From positions 62,001-126,000 of the forward strand of contig JABHXA010000007.1 of the NCBI GenBank assembly GCA_018657495.1: a stretch of DNA of 64,000 nucleotides, in the 5' to 3' direction. The notes beneath the pieces were generated by a model that did not search any database, was not told where the DNA came from, and was given only the letters and a program-made list of their open reading frames with translations. Positions 55,761-64,000 of this stretch are shown piece by piece. Position numbers and translations under genes: made by a program. Source of the DNA: Fidelibacterota bacterium. GTDB taxonomy: Bacteria; Fidelibacterota; Marinisomatia; SCGC-AAA003-L08; JACNLC01. How positions within the stretch are numbered: position 1 is the stretch's first letter; each line of letters begins with the position of its first letter.

Positions 55761-58700
55761 TTCATCAATACCATTTTAATCGTTTTGTTAAAACTCTTTG
55801 TCTGAATTCTAGTAAAATACATTCCAGAAGGTGCGGCTTGCCCGTTTGAAGTTATGCCATTCCATTGAAGTGAATAGTCACCAGCCGTATAAAAATCTTG
55901 TGTTATCGTTCTTATAAGCTGTCCAGTTAGATTATATATCTGAATTGTCACGAATTCATCTTCAGGTAGTGAAAAATCAAGTTTCGTGGATGGGTTGAAC
56001 GGATTAGGATAGTTCTGATTCAAACTAAATAATTCAGGAATCGTGGTTAGTTCCTGACTTGCCAGATGATTATCTCCAGAGACTAATAAATAATAGCCCA
56101 TTGTTTCGGAATAAACCTGGATTTTCCCATTTGAAATTGAACCACCCATATTTATCCAGCCGATTTCAGTCAAATGATATACTTTTATATCCTGTTCAAT
56201 TTTAGGATCAATATTAAACCAAAGTTTAACTGCCTTATTTGGGGTATAAGAATCAGGTCCGAAAAAGAATACATCTGATATCGGAGTAAGTCCTTCAAAT
56301 TCAAAATTAAAATTGGGATTTTTTAATAATCGATTATTTGAGATTTGAATGAATCCAAAATTGTCGTTGTCAGTATCATAAATAGTAATACCTGCCTGGT
56401 CTCCATTCGAAACAATGGACCTTCCCAAAGAACCTGTAGAATATTCTGTAAATATTTCAACTTCATCCATTTCAACAGGATTACCACTTTGATCCATTCC
56501 TTCGTATGTGAGTGTATAATGATCCCATAACCCCAGGACCCATGGACTATAATAAATCACCTGATCAGTTCCAGGAGTTTCCATCGGCTCTAACACTACG
56601 ATTGTTGTATCATATTGGGAGGCAATTTGAATTTGTGGACCTTCAACGCCAAAAACATCAAATATAGGTCTTTGACTCACTACATACAAATCAAGGAAAT
56701 TTTGCACACCAACATTTTGGAGAACATAAAAATCACTGAAATCCTGTGGGCTGGTAATATTTGTTACAACGTAGTCGTATGATGGAGGGGGTTGTTCATC
56801 ATCAACTTTGGCAACAACAAGAATCATATTCATATTGCCTGACCATGTCCATGATTCCAAAGCATCAGCGCATGCTTTACCATCCCAGCTACCAGAGTTA
56901 TTTGTGCAACAATCTTCATCGGTTAATGAAACATTGTCACTGCATACACCCTGTGGACCTCTAAAGGTAAAATCTTCACCAGATATTGAGTTTGTTGATA
57001 CAGGCAACATTCCTTTGCTATCATCAGGATTGATTTCAAATTCAACAACCTCATATAATGGATCCATATCTACCGTAAATCCATTTTTCAACATTATTTT
57101 ATTTACTTTGAAATCGATTCCATCATATCCATCAAAAACCAGATCATCGTCAGCATTCAACAATGGACTTTGAATAATAAGACTGTTATCTACCAGATTT
57201 ACTGAAAATCCACCAACGAGGTAATAATCAAACGACCAAGGTGTAATACCAGTTTTACTGTATGGGGGTGGTTTTGCGTCATTGAATGTAAGGGATGCAG
57301 CATTTTTCCCTGCAGGTGCACCATATAGATTCACATTATCCATCCTATAGATACCTTCATACACTCCACTTTGATGATCAAGATCCATAAAGCAGGCTGT
57401 AGCATAATTAATAAACACATCCTGCATTTCTACAGTAGTAAATCCTAAAGCATCCAAAGCCAGATTTATTGATTCAATGCCCTGATATTCTGTGGTAATT
57501 AACTCATCGATAATCTCCCAGCCAGTGGCGCCTGAATACTTTTCAAAAAGGTAATTAAAAAACAAATAGACATTATAATGATCTGTACGATTCTTTTTTG
57601 AAAAACTAATGAAACTTAGTTGATTTGCAGCTGGGGTTATTGGAGTCGTTCCGCCGCCAAAGAATTTGACATCATCCAAAATTCTTTTTTGTTCAAAGTA
57701 TGCTAATCCTTCTTTTATCCATACTTCTTCTTCGGATTCATTTTGGGTTATCAATAATTTTGTGTATTCATGGATAATTGCATTATACATTGAGGCAAAT
57801 AATTCATCATCAGGATCATCAGCTGTAATTACCTGAGGAAAGGCATCAAGAAATAGTAACTCGCCAACGTTTACTGTTACCTCGTCTCCTGGATTTGTAT
57901 CCTGGGCGGGGTAAGCTGTGAAATATCCATGGGTGTAAAGGCTGGAATTTGTATCATTGGATCCACGAATATATTCATCGACAATGTCATATATAACCAA
58001 TGTTATTTTTCCATCACCGTTGACATCCTGCAGATCTCCGTATTTTTCTTCCATTTGCCCTTTGTTCACATTAAAGAAATCAGCAATTGACTGAATATCT
58101 TCTTCAAATACTTGAACCCATACGGGATCATGATCTGAATTTTTTGGAAGGGCATCACATGCTTCTGGTGAATTTGCATCTTCATAAATATCATAAGGAT
58201 TAACACCACTGTCAGTTTCGATACAGAATCCGTTCCAAATCGATTCCTCCACAAGAATGTTAAATTGCTCTGAAGTATACTTTGTTAGTAAATGCATTAA
58301 AGCTGGAGGAGCAGCAAATGCACGATGACTTTCATTCCATAGCTCCTGCCCATAATAAAGGTCAAAAGTTATTGGTTCGAATAGATCCCATTCTCCATTT
58401 GGATATTCATCAGAAAACGGTTCACCAAATTCGTAATTTCCATTTCCTTCTGTACCTTCTGGATTATTTACTAAATCAAAATCGTCACCTTCAGGATCAG
58501 GAACTGCTGTCCAGGTAGCGCTACCGCCTATACAAAGAGTTTCTGTGGAATAAATGGTCCAAACCCCAGCAACGTCCCAAGAATTATCTGAATTCCAAGT
58601 CCCAGGGGGATCATGGCTTTCGCAAGCATCCCTGGTGTTACCAAAAAATCTTGGCTGACAGGCACCATCTTCAAGACAATCATCTTCATTGTCAAATTGT

Positions 58701-60841
58701 GAATCAGAGCATAAAGCTGCTTCGCATTCACTTTGGGTCAACAATGTTGGATCAGAACAACCACCAGATTCTGAACAAAAACCGGGATATCCCTCTTCTT
58801 GATCACTTGGAATTCCATCAGAACCAAAGTCATCAAATTCTTCGGCATAATCATCACATTGAAAATTACCATTCATATCAAGACATGGCAATGCAGTCAT
58901 ATTATCGATATTATTAAATGCATCTGAAGGCAGAAGAACATTTAAATCTAAAAATTGATTTAAAGGAATAGCATCGGTAATTTTTAAAAATTCACTATCA
59001 GATATTTGGAATCTCAATTCCGGGCTGGCAATATTTACGGTGAGAAGGGAAAGATCATTTATAGTTACCGTTAATCCATTGATGATTAGATCAATTGAAT
59101 TGAGAGTCACTGAGCTGGTTTCAATATTTTCATTAAATATTGCGATGAGTTCATTAGTCTCAAAATCGATTCTAATTATTTCAAGAACGGGGCCAGTATC
59201 ATCTGATAAATAGACTAGCGGTTCATCCGTAATGGCAAAATTTCCATTGTTATTGGTATTACCTGATGAGAAAAATGTATATGGCGCAATTGAGATTACC
59301 AGATTATCTCCATTCTCTCCGGCAATTTCCATCCACTCAGCATCTTCATGTGAAATAGTAAGGTAAGTATTTTCCTTTGAATTATCCCTATTCACATCTG
59401 CGGAGGTTATATTTAGAATCTCACCAGATTGAGTATTGGTGATAGAAATATTTTCAACGTCAAGAGATTGTGAATTCAGGTTTATGAGATCGAGTCCCAA
59501 ATATGATATTTTGTCAGGATCCCAATTGAATATAAATCTATCCATACCTGAATCATATGATATATCTGTGATTTCAGGTTCATCATAATCACCAATTATT
59601 GTGAGAGCAAATGAATCGGAAAGATTACCATTACCATTGACATCATATACAGAGTAAGTATCAAGGTGGATTGAGAGATTTTCATTATTGGCTTCCAGCA
59701 TCATTTGTTCAATCAATTCCTGATCAGAATATAATAATTCATTAAACATCATTGTTTTACCAATTGCAGAAATAAGATTATTACGCAGCCCATTTAATGG
59801 CAAACTATTTTGACCATCAGAAATAGTGATTTTAGAATAAACAGGGAAGGGATTATATATTTCCACATCTCTTGAATTATCAAAATATAATCTGAATTCA
59901 TTGTTGGCTGGTTCATATGTTGCATTTGTCAATACCAGAGGCATGCTTTCAGGGATTAAACTGAGAGGAGAAGTCTGGGACTCATTGGGATTATAATTTG
60001 TATCAATAAATGCTCCCTTGCCAACTGTAATAGATAAACCCGAGTTATCTTCACCGATCACATCTAATTCAATTTTCTTTGCATCTCGAACAGTAAGGTA
60101 AATGCTTATCACATTGCTATCATCTGTTTGTTCGACACGGTCCAAACCTTCAAGTGTTGTTGACGCATCGCCGTTGAAAATGGTTATATTAAATGGATTG
60201 ATATTCTGTTCTGTGTCTAGGACACCATTTCCATTTGTATCTTCAGAGGGATTCCCATCCAATATGCCATTTCCAGGTGTTCGATCTTCGGCTATTTGAT
60301 CAAATTTCACTAAACGATCAAAGCTAACCTCAAGAAGGTTTTCCCCGGCATCATATTCAGCGCTGGTAACCACAGGGCTTGAGTTATCAGTATTTGAAAA
60401 AACTACATTAATTGAATTCATCGCACTTACTGAATAGTCTTCACCAATAAAAGCTCCGGCTTCAATGTTCAGAATAAGATTGTTGAGATCCATTTCTTCA
60501 AAATCTACTGCAGATCCGTTTGTTTTTCCCCAATACTGGAAAGTATCAGTGTTATCGTCAGTAGTGTTTACCCTTTCATCGATTTGTTCTTCGTAGACTA
60601 AATCAATTATTACTTCATCGGAGTTTAATCCTGGATTAAGTATTAATCCACCGGGTAAAGCCATTGTTGTATTGCTGTCTTCAAATGTCATCAAACCTAA
60701 AAGAACATTATCTGTTCTGATATTCTCGTCAAACTGAATTGTCAAGATATTAGAGTTTAAATCATAATCAGCGCTTATTGGCTCAACCCCTGTTAATAGG
60801 GTGAGATACAAAATTGATAATATCGGAATTATTTTTCTCAT
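55757..60841 (-). CDS. Giant secreted protein (1694 residues): Ig-like repeats, Cys-rich acidic module, inactive-looking peptidase domain, sorting domain
   Basis: Layout: signal peptide (about 1-22); five related modules starting near residues 24, 161, 307, 427 and 557, each opening with a pattern like AEYDAGENLLEVSFDRLV or ISYDSGMDRFIFNWDPDKIS; an acidic Cys-rich module (about 650-860) with EEFDDFGSDG and DPEGDDFDLVNNPEGTEGN; a domain like hyicolysin-type M30 metallopeptidases (about 870-1190) with HEYTK at 1024-1028 and WIKEGLAYFEQ (Glu1044); a second Cys-rich patch (VCSDNVSLTDEDCC); and a final FlgD-like sorting domain with NYPNPFNPSTKLDF ending KMVLMK. The second zinc His of HExxH is replaced by Lys1028, so it is probably catalytically dead. 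Export by a type IX-like route is inferred from the C-terminus and PorV-like neighbour. Confidence 0.85.
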   Translation of the reverse strand: MRKIIPILSILYLTLLTGVEPISADYDLNSNILTIQFDENIRTDNVLLGLMTFEDSNTTMALPGGLILNPGLNSDEVIIDLVYEEQIDERVNTTDDNTDTFQYWGKTNGSAVDFEEMDLNNLILNIEAGAFIGEDYSVSAMNSINVVFSNTDNSSPVVTSAEYDAGENLLEVSFDRLVKFDQIAEDRTPGNGILDGNPSEDTNGNGVLDTEQNINPFNITIFNGDASTTLEGLDRVEQTDDSNVISIYLTVRDAKKIELDVIGEDNSGLSITVGKGAFIDTNYNPNESQTSPLSLIPESMPLVLTNATYEPANNEFRLYFDNSRDVEIYNPFPVYSKITISDGQNSLPLNGLRNNLISAIGKTMMFNELLYSDQELIEQMMLEANNENLSIHLDTYSVYDVNGNGNLSDSFALTIIGDYDEPEITDISYDSGMDRFIFNWDPDKISYLGLDLINLNSQSLDVENISITNTQSGEILNITSADVNRDNSKENTYLTISHEDAEWMEIAGENGDNLVISIAPYTFFSSGNTNNNGNFAITDEPLVYLSDDTGPVLEIIRIDFETNELIAIFNENIETSSVTLNSIDLIINGLTVTINDLSLLTVNIASPELRFQISDSEFLKITDAIPLNQFLDLNVLLPSDAFNNIDNMTALPCLDMNGNFQCDDYAEEFDDFGSDGIPSDQEEGYPGFCSESGGCSDPTLLTQSECEAALCSDSQFDNEDDCLEDGACQPRFFGNTRDACESHDPPGTWNSDNSWDVAGVWTIYSTETLCIGGSATWTAVPDPEGDDFDLVNNPEGTEGNGNYEFGEPFSDEYPNGEWDLFEPITFDLYYGQELWNESHRAFAAPPALMHLLTKYTSEQFNILVEESIWNGFCIETDSGVNPYDIYEDANSPEACDALPKNSDHDPVWVQVFEEDIQSIADFFNVNKGQMEEKYGDLQDVNGDGKITLVIYDIVDEYIRGSNDTNSSLYTHGYFTAYPAQDTNPGDEVTVNVGELLFLDAFPQVITADDPDDELFASMYNAIIHEYTKLLITQNESEEEVWIKEGLAYFEQKRILDDVKFFGGGTTPITPAANQLSFISFSKKNRTDHYNVYLFFNYLFEKYSGATGWEIIDELITTEYQGIESINLALDALGFTTVEMQDVFINYATACFMDLDHQSGVYEGIYRMDNVNLYGAPAGKNAASLTFNDAKPPPYSKTGITPWSFDYYLVGGFSVNLVDNSLIIQSPLLNADDDLVFDGYDGIDFKVNKIMLKNGFTVDMDPLYEVVEFEINPDDSKGMLPVSTNSISGEDFTFRGPQGVCSDNVSLTDEDCCTNNSGSWDGKACADALESWTWSGNMNMILVVAKVDDEQPPPSYDYVVTNITSPQDFSDFYVLQNVGVQNFLDLYVVSQRPIFDVFGVEGPQIQIASQYDTTIVVLEPMETPGTDQVIYYSPWVLGLWDHYTLTYEGMDQSGNPVEMDEVEIFTEYSTGSLGRSIVSNGDQAGITIYDTDNDNFGFIQISNNRLLKNPNFNFEFEGLTPISDVFFFGPDSYTPNKAVKLWFNIDPKIEQDIKVYHLTEIGWINMGGSISNGKIQVYSETMGYYLLVSGDNHLASQELTTIPELFSLNQNYPNPFNPSTKLDFSLPEDEFVTIQIYNLTGQLIRTITQDFYTAGDYSLQWNGITSNGQAAPSGMYFTRIQTKSFNKTIKMVLMK

Positions 60842-61860
60842 AGTCCATACCCTATGCTAAATTGATGTACATAATCCAACAGTCCATAATTAGATACAGA
60901 ATAATTGAAGGATACATCCTGGTTAATAAATGATTTCAGGTTTACACCAAAACCGCCCATGATACTTGCAGTATCATGATTGGAGTACATACCAAAACGT
61001 GCCGAAAGAAAATCCATGTAAATGTATTCCCCACCGAGATTGACTCTTTCCAACGAATCATTCGGATGAACACCATCCACATTTACGGTAAGGCTATGCT
61101 GAGGATTATCCTCGAAGAAATCATAACTAAGTCCAATTTGGAAGGTCAGTGGAATATGGTATTGACGATAATCTTCATCATCTGTAGTTTCAACGCCATC
61201 TGAATAATCTACATGTGATTCAGCGAAATCCAACTCCGGTCCAAAGTTTCTGATTGTCATTCCAAGTTTAAGGCTGTTAAACCCTGTGAAGTAAAATGTA
61301 CTGATGTCCAGTCCCCAGGCAGATGATTCAAGATTATAATCTCCAGAGCCTTCTTTGATGTAATACAAATTTACTCCAAAGGAAAACTTTTCGGTTAATC
61401 TGGAAGCCGTAGAAACTCCGACAGCCAGACTATTCCAGCTGAATTTTTTACCAGTCCCATTAGGAAAGCCAATAGTTGTTTCTTTCATATCCCCCGTATC
61501 TAAAGCGCGGTAATGAAAGGCAATAGCTCTATCGCTTCCCATTCGCATGGCATAAGAAGCTGAAGAAACCTTTACATCAGCAAACCAGTTCACCATGCCG
61601 AAGAAGACGTCACTGTTTTCAAGGTACACTAGTGTTGCAGGATTGTAAAATACTGCCGAAGCCTTTTTATTCTGATAAGCGGCGAAGGCATTACCCATGC
61701 CAGCAAATCTGGCATCAGGACTAATAGACAGAAAGTGTGCTCCTGAAGTCCCCGATTTTGGAACAATTTCGGTTCCTGAATTCCCGCCATCTGCTACCAG
61801 GAATGTGATAGACAGCAGGAGTAAACCCACAATTTTATTAATATATCGCATTTTCATCAT
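60838..61860 (-). CDS. PorV/PorQ-like outer-membrane barrel
   Basis: A 340-residue outer-membrane protein with a signal peptide (about 1-22; first residues MMKMRYINKIVGLLLLSITF). The body is like UPF0164/PorV: SGTSGAHFLSISPDARFAGM, GNAFAAYQNKKASAVFYNPA, then repeated short strands and turns, and the ending FNYSVSNYGLLDYVHQFSIG then YGL. In Bacteroidetes PorV shuttles type IX cargo and PorQ/PorP are barrel partners. It sits inside the operon of sorting-domain proteins, which supports a type IX-like role. Which of PorV, PorQ or another relative it is cannot be fixed here. Overlaps both neighbours by four bases. Confidence 0.85.
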   Translation of the reverse strand: MMKMRYINKIVGLLLLSITFLVADGGNSGTEIVPKSGTSGAHFLSISPDARFAGMGNAFAAYQNKKASAVFYNPATLVYLENSDVFFGMVNWFADVKVSSASYAMRMGSDRAIAFHYRALDTGDMKETTIGFPNGTGKKFSWNSLAVGVSTASRLTEKFSFGVNLYYIKEGSGDYNLESSAWGLDISTFYFTGFNSLKLGMTIRNFGPELDFAESHVDYSDGVETTDDEDYRQYHIPLTFQIGLSYDFFEDNPQHSLTVNVDGVHPNDSLERVNLGGEYIYMDFLSARFGMYSNHDTASIMGGFGVNLKSFINQDVSFNYSVSNYGLLDYVHQFSIGYGL

Positions 61861-64000
61861 CTGAATACCACAAACTTTCCAATGTGTTTTTTAAGATCCC
61901 CTGATGTCAAACCTGTTACGCTGACCTTTGGAGCCTCTACAACATATATATACACTCCACTGACAATAGATTGTTGATTTTTTGTCACCAGATTCCAGAA
62001 CTCATAATCAGTTGCATTGTCATGTTGGATTTCTTGTATCAAATCCCCGGCTAAAGAGAAAATTGAAATTTTACATACAGGGGGTAAATTTTTAAATTCA
62101 ATTTTATCTTCATACTCTACTTCCCAAAAAGCCGTCCCAAGATAAGGATTGGGAACTACAGTTATATCATTCAGGGATCCAATTGGGTCACCATCTTCAT
62201 ATAACTTTCCAGGCAATACTGGCACAGGCGCACCATCAAATGATTTTTTATAATTTGTTAGAGGCGAATATGCCGGTAGTAACTCCTGCCCGGCTTCTTC
62301 AGCAGATTTATAACCGTCATAAGATGCAATTGCATAATAATATGGTAGACCATCTACAGGGCTGTTGACATGTGTCCCCCATTCAGTTGAACCACCTGCA
62401 GAATAGCATCTTATTGAATCTGGAGCCAGGTATGAATCGTCACATTGATTGGTAATATCAGGTAAATCAACAAGAACCCAACTTCCAGAGTTGGCATCCC
62501 ATTCATTTAAAGTGTCGCCAAAAGAGTTAACGATTAAAACTGGTTCATCTCTATTATCAAATGCAGCAATCATTTCCCAATCTTGAGGATTGTAAACGGC
62601 ACGATACAATTGATATCCTTCAAAATCGACGCGGCCGAGGTTGGCATCCCAGGAATTTTCTGATAGATTATCCCAGGCAGCTCTCATTCCATTCGGCAAA
62701 GGGCTATAGTTTAAGGTCGGTCCTAAAGGAGGTATAGGAAGATTCCAGTGAACACCCTCATCAAAAGAGGATGGGTTTAAAGGATTATTTGTATCATTTC
62801 CGGAATAATATGCTATATAGGCATTATCAATATTTCTTCGTACACCTTCCAAGCCATTTCCGATACCGAGTACAAAGACAATATTTGAGGTATCTCCTTC
62901 AGCGATATCAACTGGTCCCACGGTTAATAAGAAACGATAATCAAATTCTGGGAAACCCAGATCCAGTGGATTATCAAGATATCTACGACCCAAACTTGAT
63001 GTATGTGTACCTGTCATAAACTGGTATCGCTCTTCATCCGTACCAGGATCACTTTCCCAATTCCACCATTGATGAGAAAACGCACCCATATGACTGGTTC
63101 CATCTTCTAACAGGTTTGGCTCTGCATCTGTATATAAAATGGCTCCGGCGAGGAAACCGTTATTGGGAGACGGATTTTCTCTTTCACCATAATCATTTGC
63201 TGAAGATGTTGAATTATCACCATCGTATATATAGGACATACTTCGTGGGAATAACCAACCCTTTAGCGTATCAGCTTCTCCGCTATCTTCGTCAATGATG
63301 ATTGCTAAATCCCCTGGGTTACCACCACCACCATTGGTCTGCCAATACAACTGCTCGCCATCAGAGTCCAGTATTAAGGCCCATTCATCATAGAATCCAT
63401 CTGATTCTGTCTGTGAGGCATCATAGTTAGGATTTTGCGGTTCATCTTTTCCCCATGGCACCCCCCATTCATCATAACCTGTAAGACCATCTTCATCAAG
63501 ATCAAGAGGATCGACTATATCTGAAATATCCGTTTCAGTATCCTGACCATCCCAACCATCATAATCCACCAGATCATCGATATGCGGCGCATCGGCATCT
63601 GAAGAAGAAATGTCAATATCATACCAATACGATAAGTATACATCTTCAAGATTACCATGAGTGCCTGTATTGATGACATTGTATTCGAAAGCAATAAAGT
63701 CATCATATTCAGGAAGACTCCAAGTCAAACCTCGTTGGATTACTTTTACCCCCAGTGATACATGTTCACTTTCGGTATGCTCATCAATATCATCATATAC
63801 CACATAGGAGTCTTCAAGTGATTTTGATTTCTCACCATTGACAAAATTCCCAATTTCACCTGGCGCGCCAGACGATGGAAGATGCTCCTGATCAGGACTA
63901 TAAAAGTATGTCGTTACAGCGGCCTCACCGGCAATAAGGGTCCCAACCCAAAATCCACCATCGTATAGATAGTTATTTCCGGATCCTGCCGGCCATTGGA
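61857..64000 (-). CDS. Large secreted beta-rich protein, 5' end outside window
   Basis: Reading frame is open from the right edge (64000) to the stop at 61857, giving about 714 visible residues; the first internal GTG (63803) is not the real start, since homologous-looking sequence (YLYDGGFWVGTLIAGEAAVT) continues upstream. The body has repeated beta segments with many Asp and Trp, and a fibronectin-like part near PNGMRAAWDNLSENSWDANL. The C-terminus (VCKISIFSLAGDLIQEIQHD and VSGVYIYVVEAP) is like a FlgD/type IX-type sorting domain but ends GKFVVFR. First visible gene of the surface operon. Function unknown. Confidence 0.8.
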   Translation of the reverse strand, partial: QWPAGSGNNYLYDGGFWVGTLIAGEAAVTTYFYSPDQEHLPSSGAPGEIGNFVNGEKSKSLEDSYVVYDDIDEHTESEHVSLGVKVIQRGLTWSLPEYDDFIAFEYNVINTGTHGNLEDVYLSYWYDIDISSSDADAPHIDDLVDYDGWDGQDTETDISDIVDPLDLDEDGLTGYDEWGVPWGKDEPQNPNYDASQTESDGFYDEWALILDSDGEQLYWQTNGGGGNPGDLAIIIDEDSGEADTLKGWLFPRSMSYIYDGDNSTSSANDYGERENPSPNNGFLAGAILYTDAEPNLLEDGTSHMGAFSHQWWNWESDPGTDEERYQFMTGTHTSSLGRRYLDNPLDLGFPEFDYRFLLTVGPVDIAEGDTSNIVFVLGIGNGLEGVRRNIDNAYIAYYSGNDTNNPLNPSSFDEGVHWNLPIPPLGPTLNYSPLPNGMRAAWDNLSENSWDANLGRVDFEGYQLYRAVYNPQDWEMIAAFDNRDEPVLIVNSFGDTLNEWDANSGSWVLVDLPDITNQCDDSYLAPDSIRCYSAGGSTEWGTHVNSPVDGLPYYYAIASYDGYKSAEEAGQELLPAYSPLTNYKKSFDGAPVPVLPGKLYEDGDPIGSLNDITVVPNPYLGTAFWEVEYEDKIEFKNLPPVCKISIFSLAGDLIQEIQHDNATDYEFWNLVTKNQQSIVSGVYIYVVEAPKVSVTGLTSGDLKKHIGKFVVFR

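Noticed and set aside
1..64000. CRISPR arrays, tRNA, rRNA, prophage or insertion sequences
   Set aside because: No repeated spacer pattern, cloverleaf-like sequence, transposase motif or phage gene was seen on either strand.

Overview
The window is AT-rich chromosomal DNA from a diderm bacterium, with lipid A synthesis (lpxL-like, lpxA, lpxC-fabZ, lpxD), BamA, OmpH/Skp and TonB-dependent receptors. An lpxC-fabZ fusion, a PorV/PorQ-like barrel, secreted proteins with type IX-like C-terminal sorting domains, a TonB-receptor/DUF4249 pair and a long aromatic amino acid hydroxylase place it in the FCB group. The Asp/Asn-rich surface proteins and overall style look most like Candidatus Marinimicrobia (SAR406 / Neomarinimicrobiota), but that is recognition by eye, not a tree. 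No rRNA, tRNA, CRISPR array, prophage or insertion sequence was seen.

Layout. 1-3771 (+): nucleoside and nucleotide salvage (udk end, tdk, a CNT transporter with an inserted membrane block, adk, coaE). 3815-8466 (-): a flotillin/NfeD membrane-quality operon that also carries an unknown one-helix protein and phhA. 8638-21296 (+): envelope glycolipid region with an LpxL-like acyltransferase, tsaC, an MsbA-like flippase, a teichoic-acid-type phosphotransferase, a Bcs1-type CDP-ribitol enzyme, a GT29 sialyltransferase-like protein, NeuA, an LtaS-like phosphoglycerol transferase, NeuB, a C0-type HAD phosphatase and WaaA. 21249-31017 (-): the uppS-bamA-ompH-lpxD-lpxC/fabZ-lpxA-dxr-rseP outer-membrane supercluster. 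31107-32535 (-): mrp and a ferredoxin. 33309-35512 (+): RNase G, L21, L27. 35724-40616 (+): an ECF sigma operon with envelope-sensing style proteins, including a bactofilin-like/Omp85 fusion. 40810-45305 (+): a PDZ protein with a candidate sigma-54 promoter, DUF4390, and an NtrY/NtrC-like pair. 45403-49262 (+): TonB receptor plus DUF4249 lipoprotein. 49259-50688 (-): a LON-domain protein and elbB. 50905-64000 (-): a tightly packed operon of very large secreted proteins with a PorV-like barrel.

The most interesting system is 10125-20557. It combines genes for CDP-ribitol, CMP-nonulosonate and phosphoglycerol chemistry with lipid A flipping and core glycosyltransfer. This suggests a lipopolysaccharide or capsule-like glycolipid carrying ribitol-phosphate or glycerol-phosphate and a sialic-acid-like sugar. 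The NeuB / HAD / NeuA set without a NeuC epimerase, and two specificity residues in the HAD protein, point to Kdn made through Kdn-9-phosphate.

A second unexpected signal is start codons. lpxA, the GT29 gene and the DUF4390 gene have no ATG/GTG/TTG that would give a good N-terminus. Each has an in-frame ATT with a purine-rich stretch at normal spacing, and the LpxL-like gene seems to need an ATA or similar codon. This window may therefore use AUU (and perhaps AUA) initiation more often than is usual.
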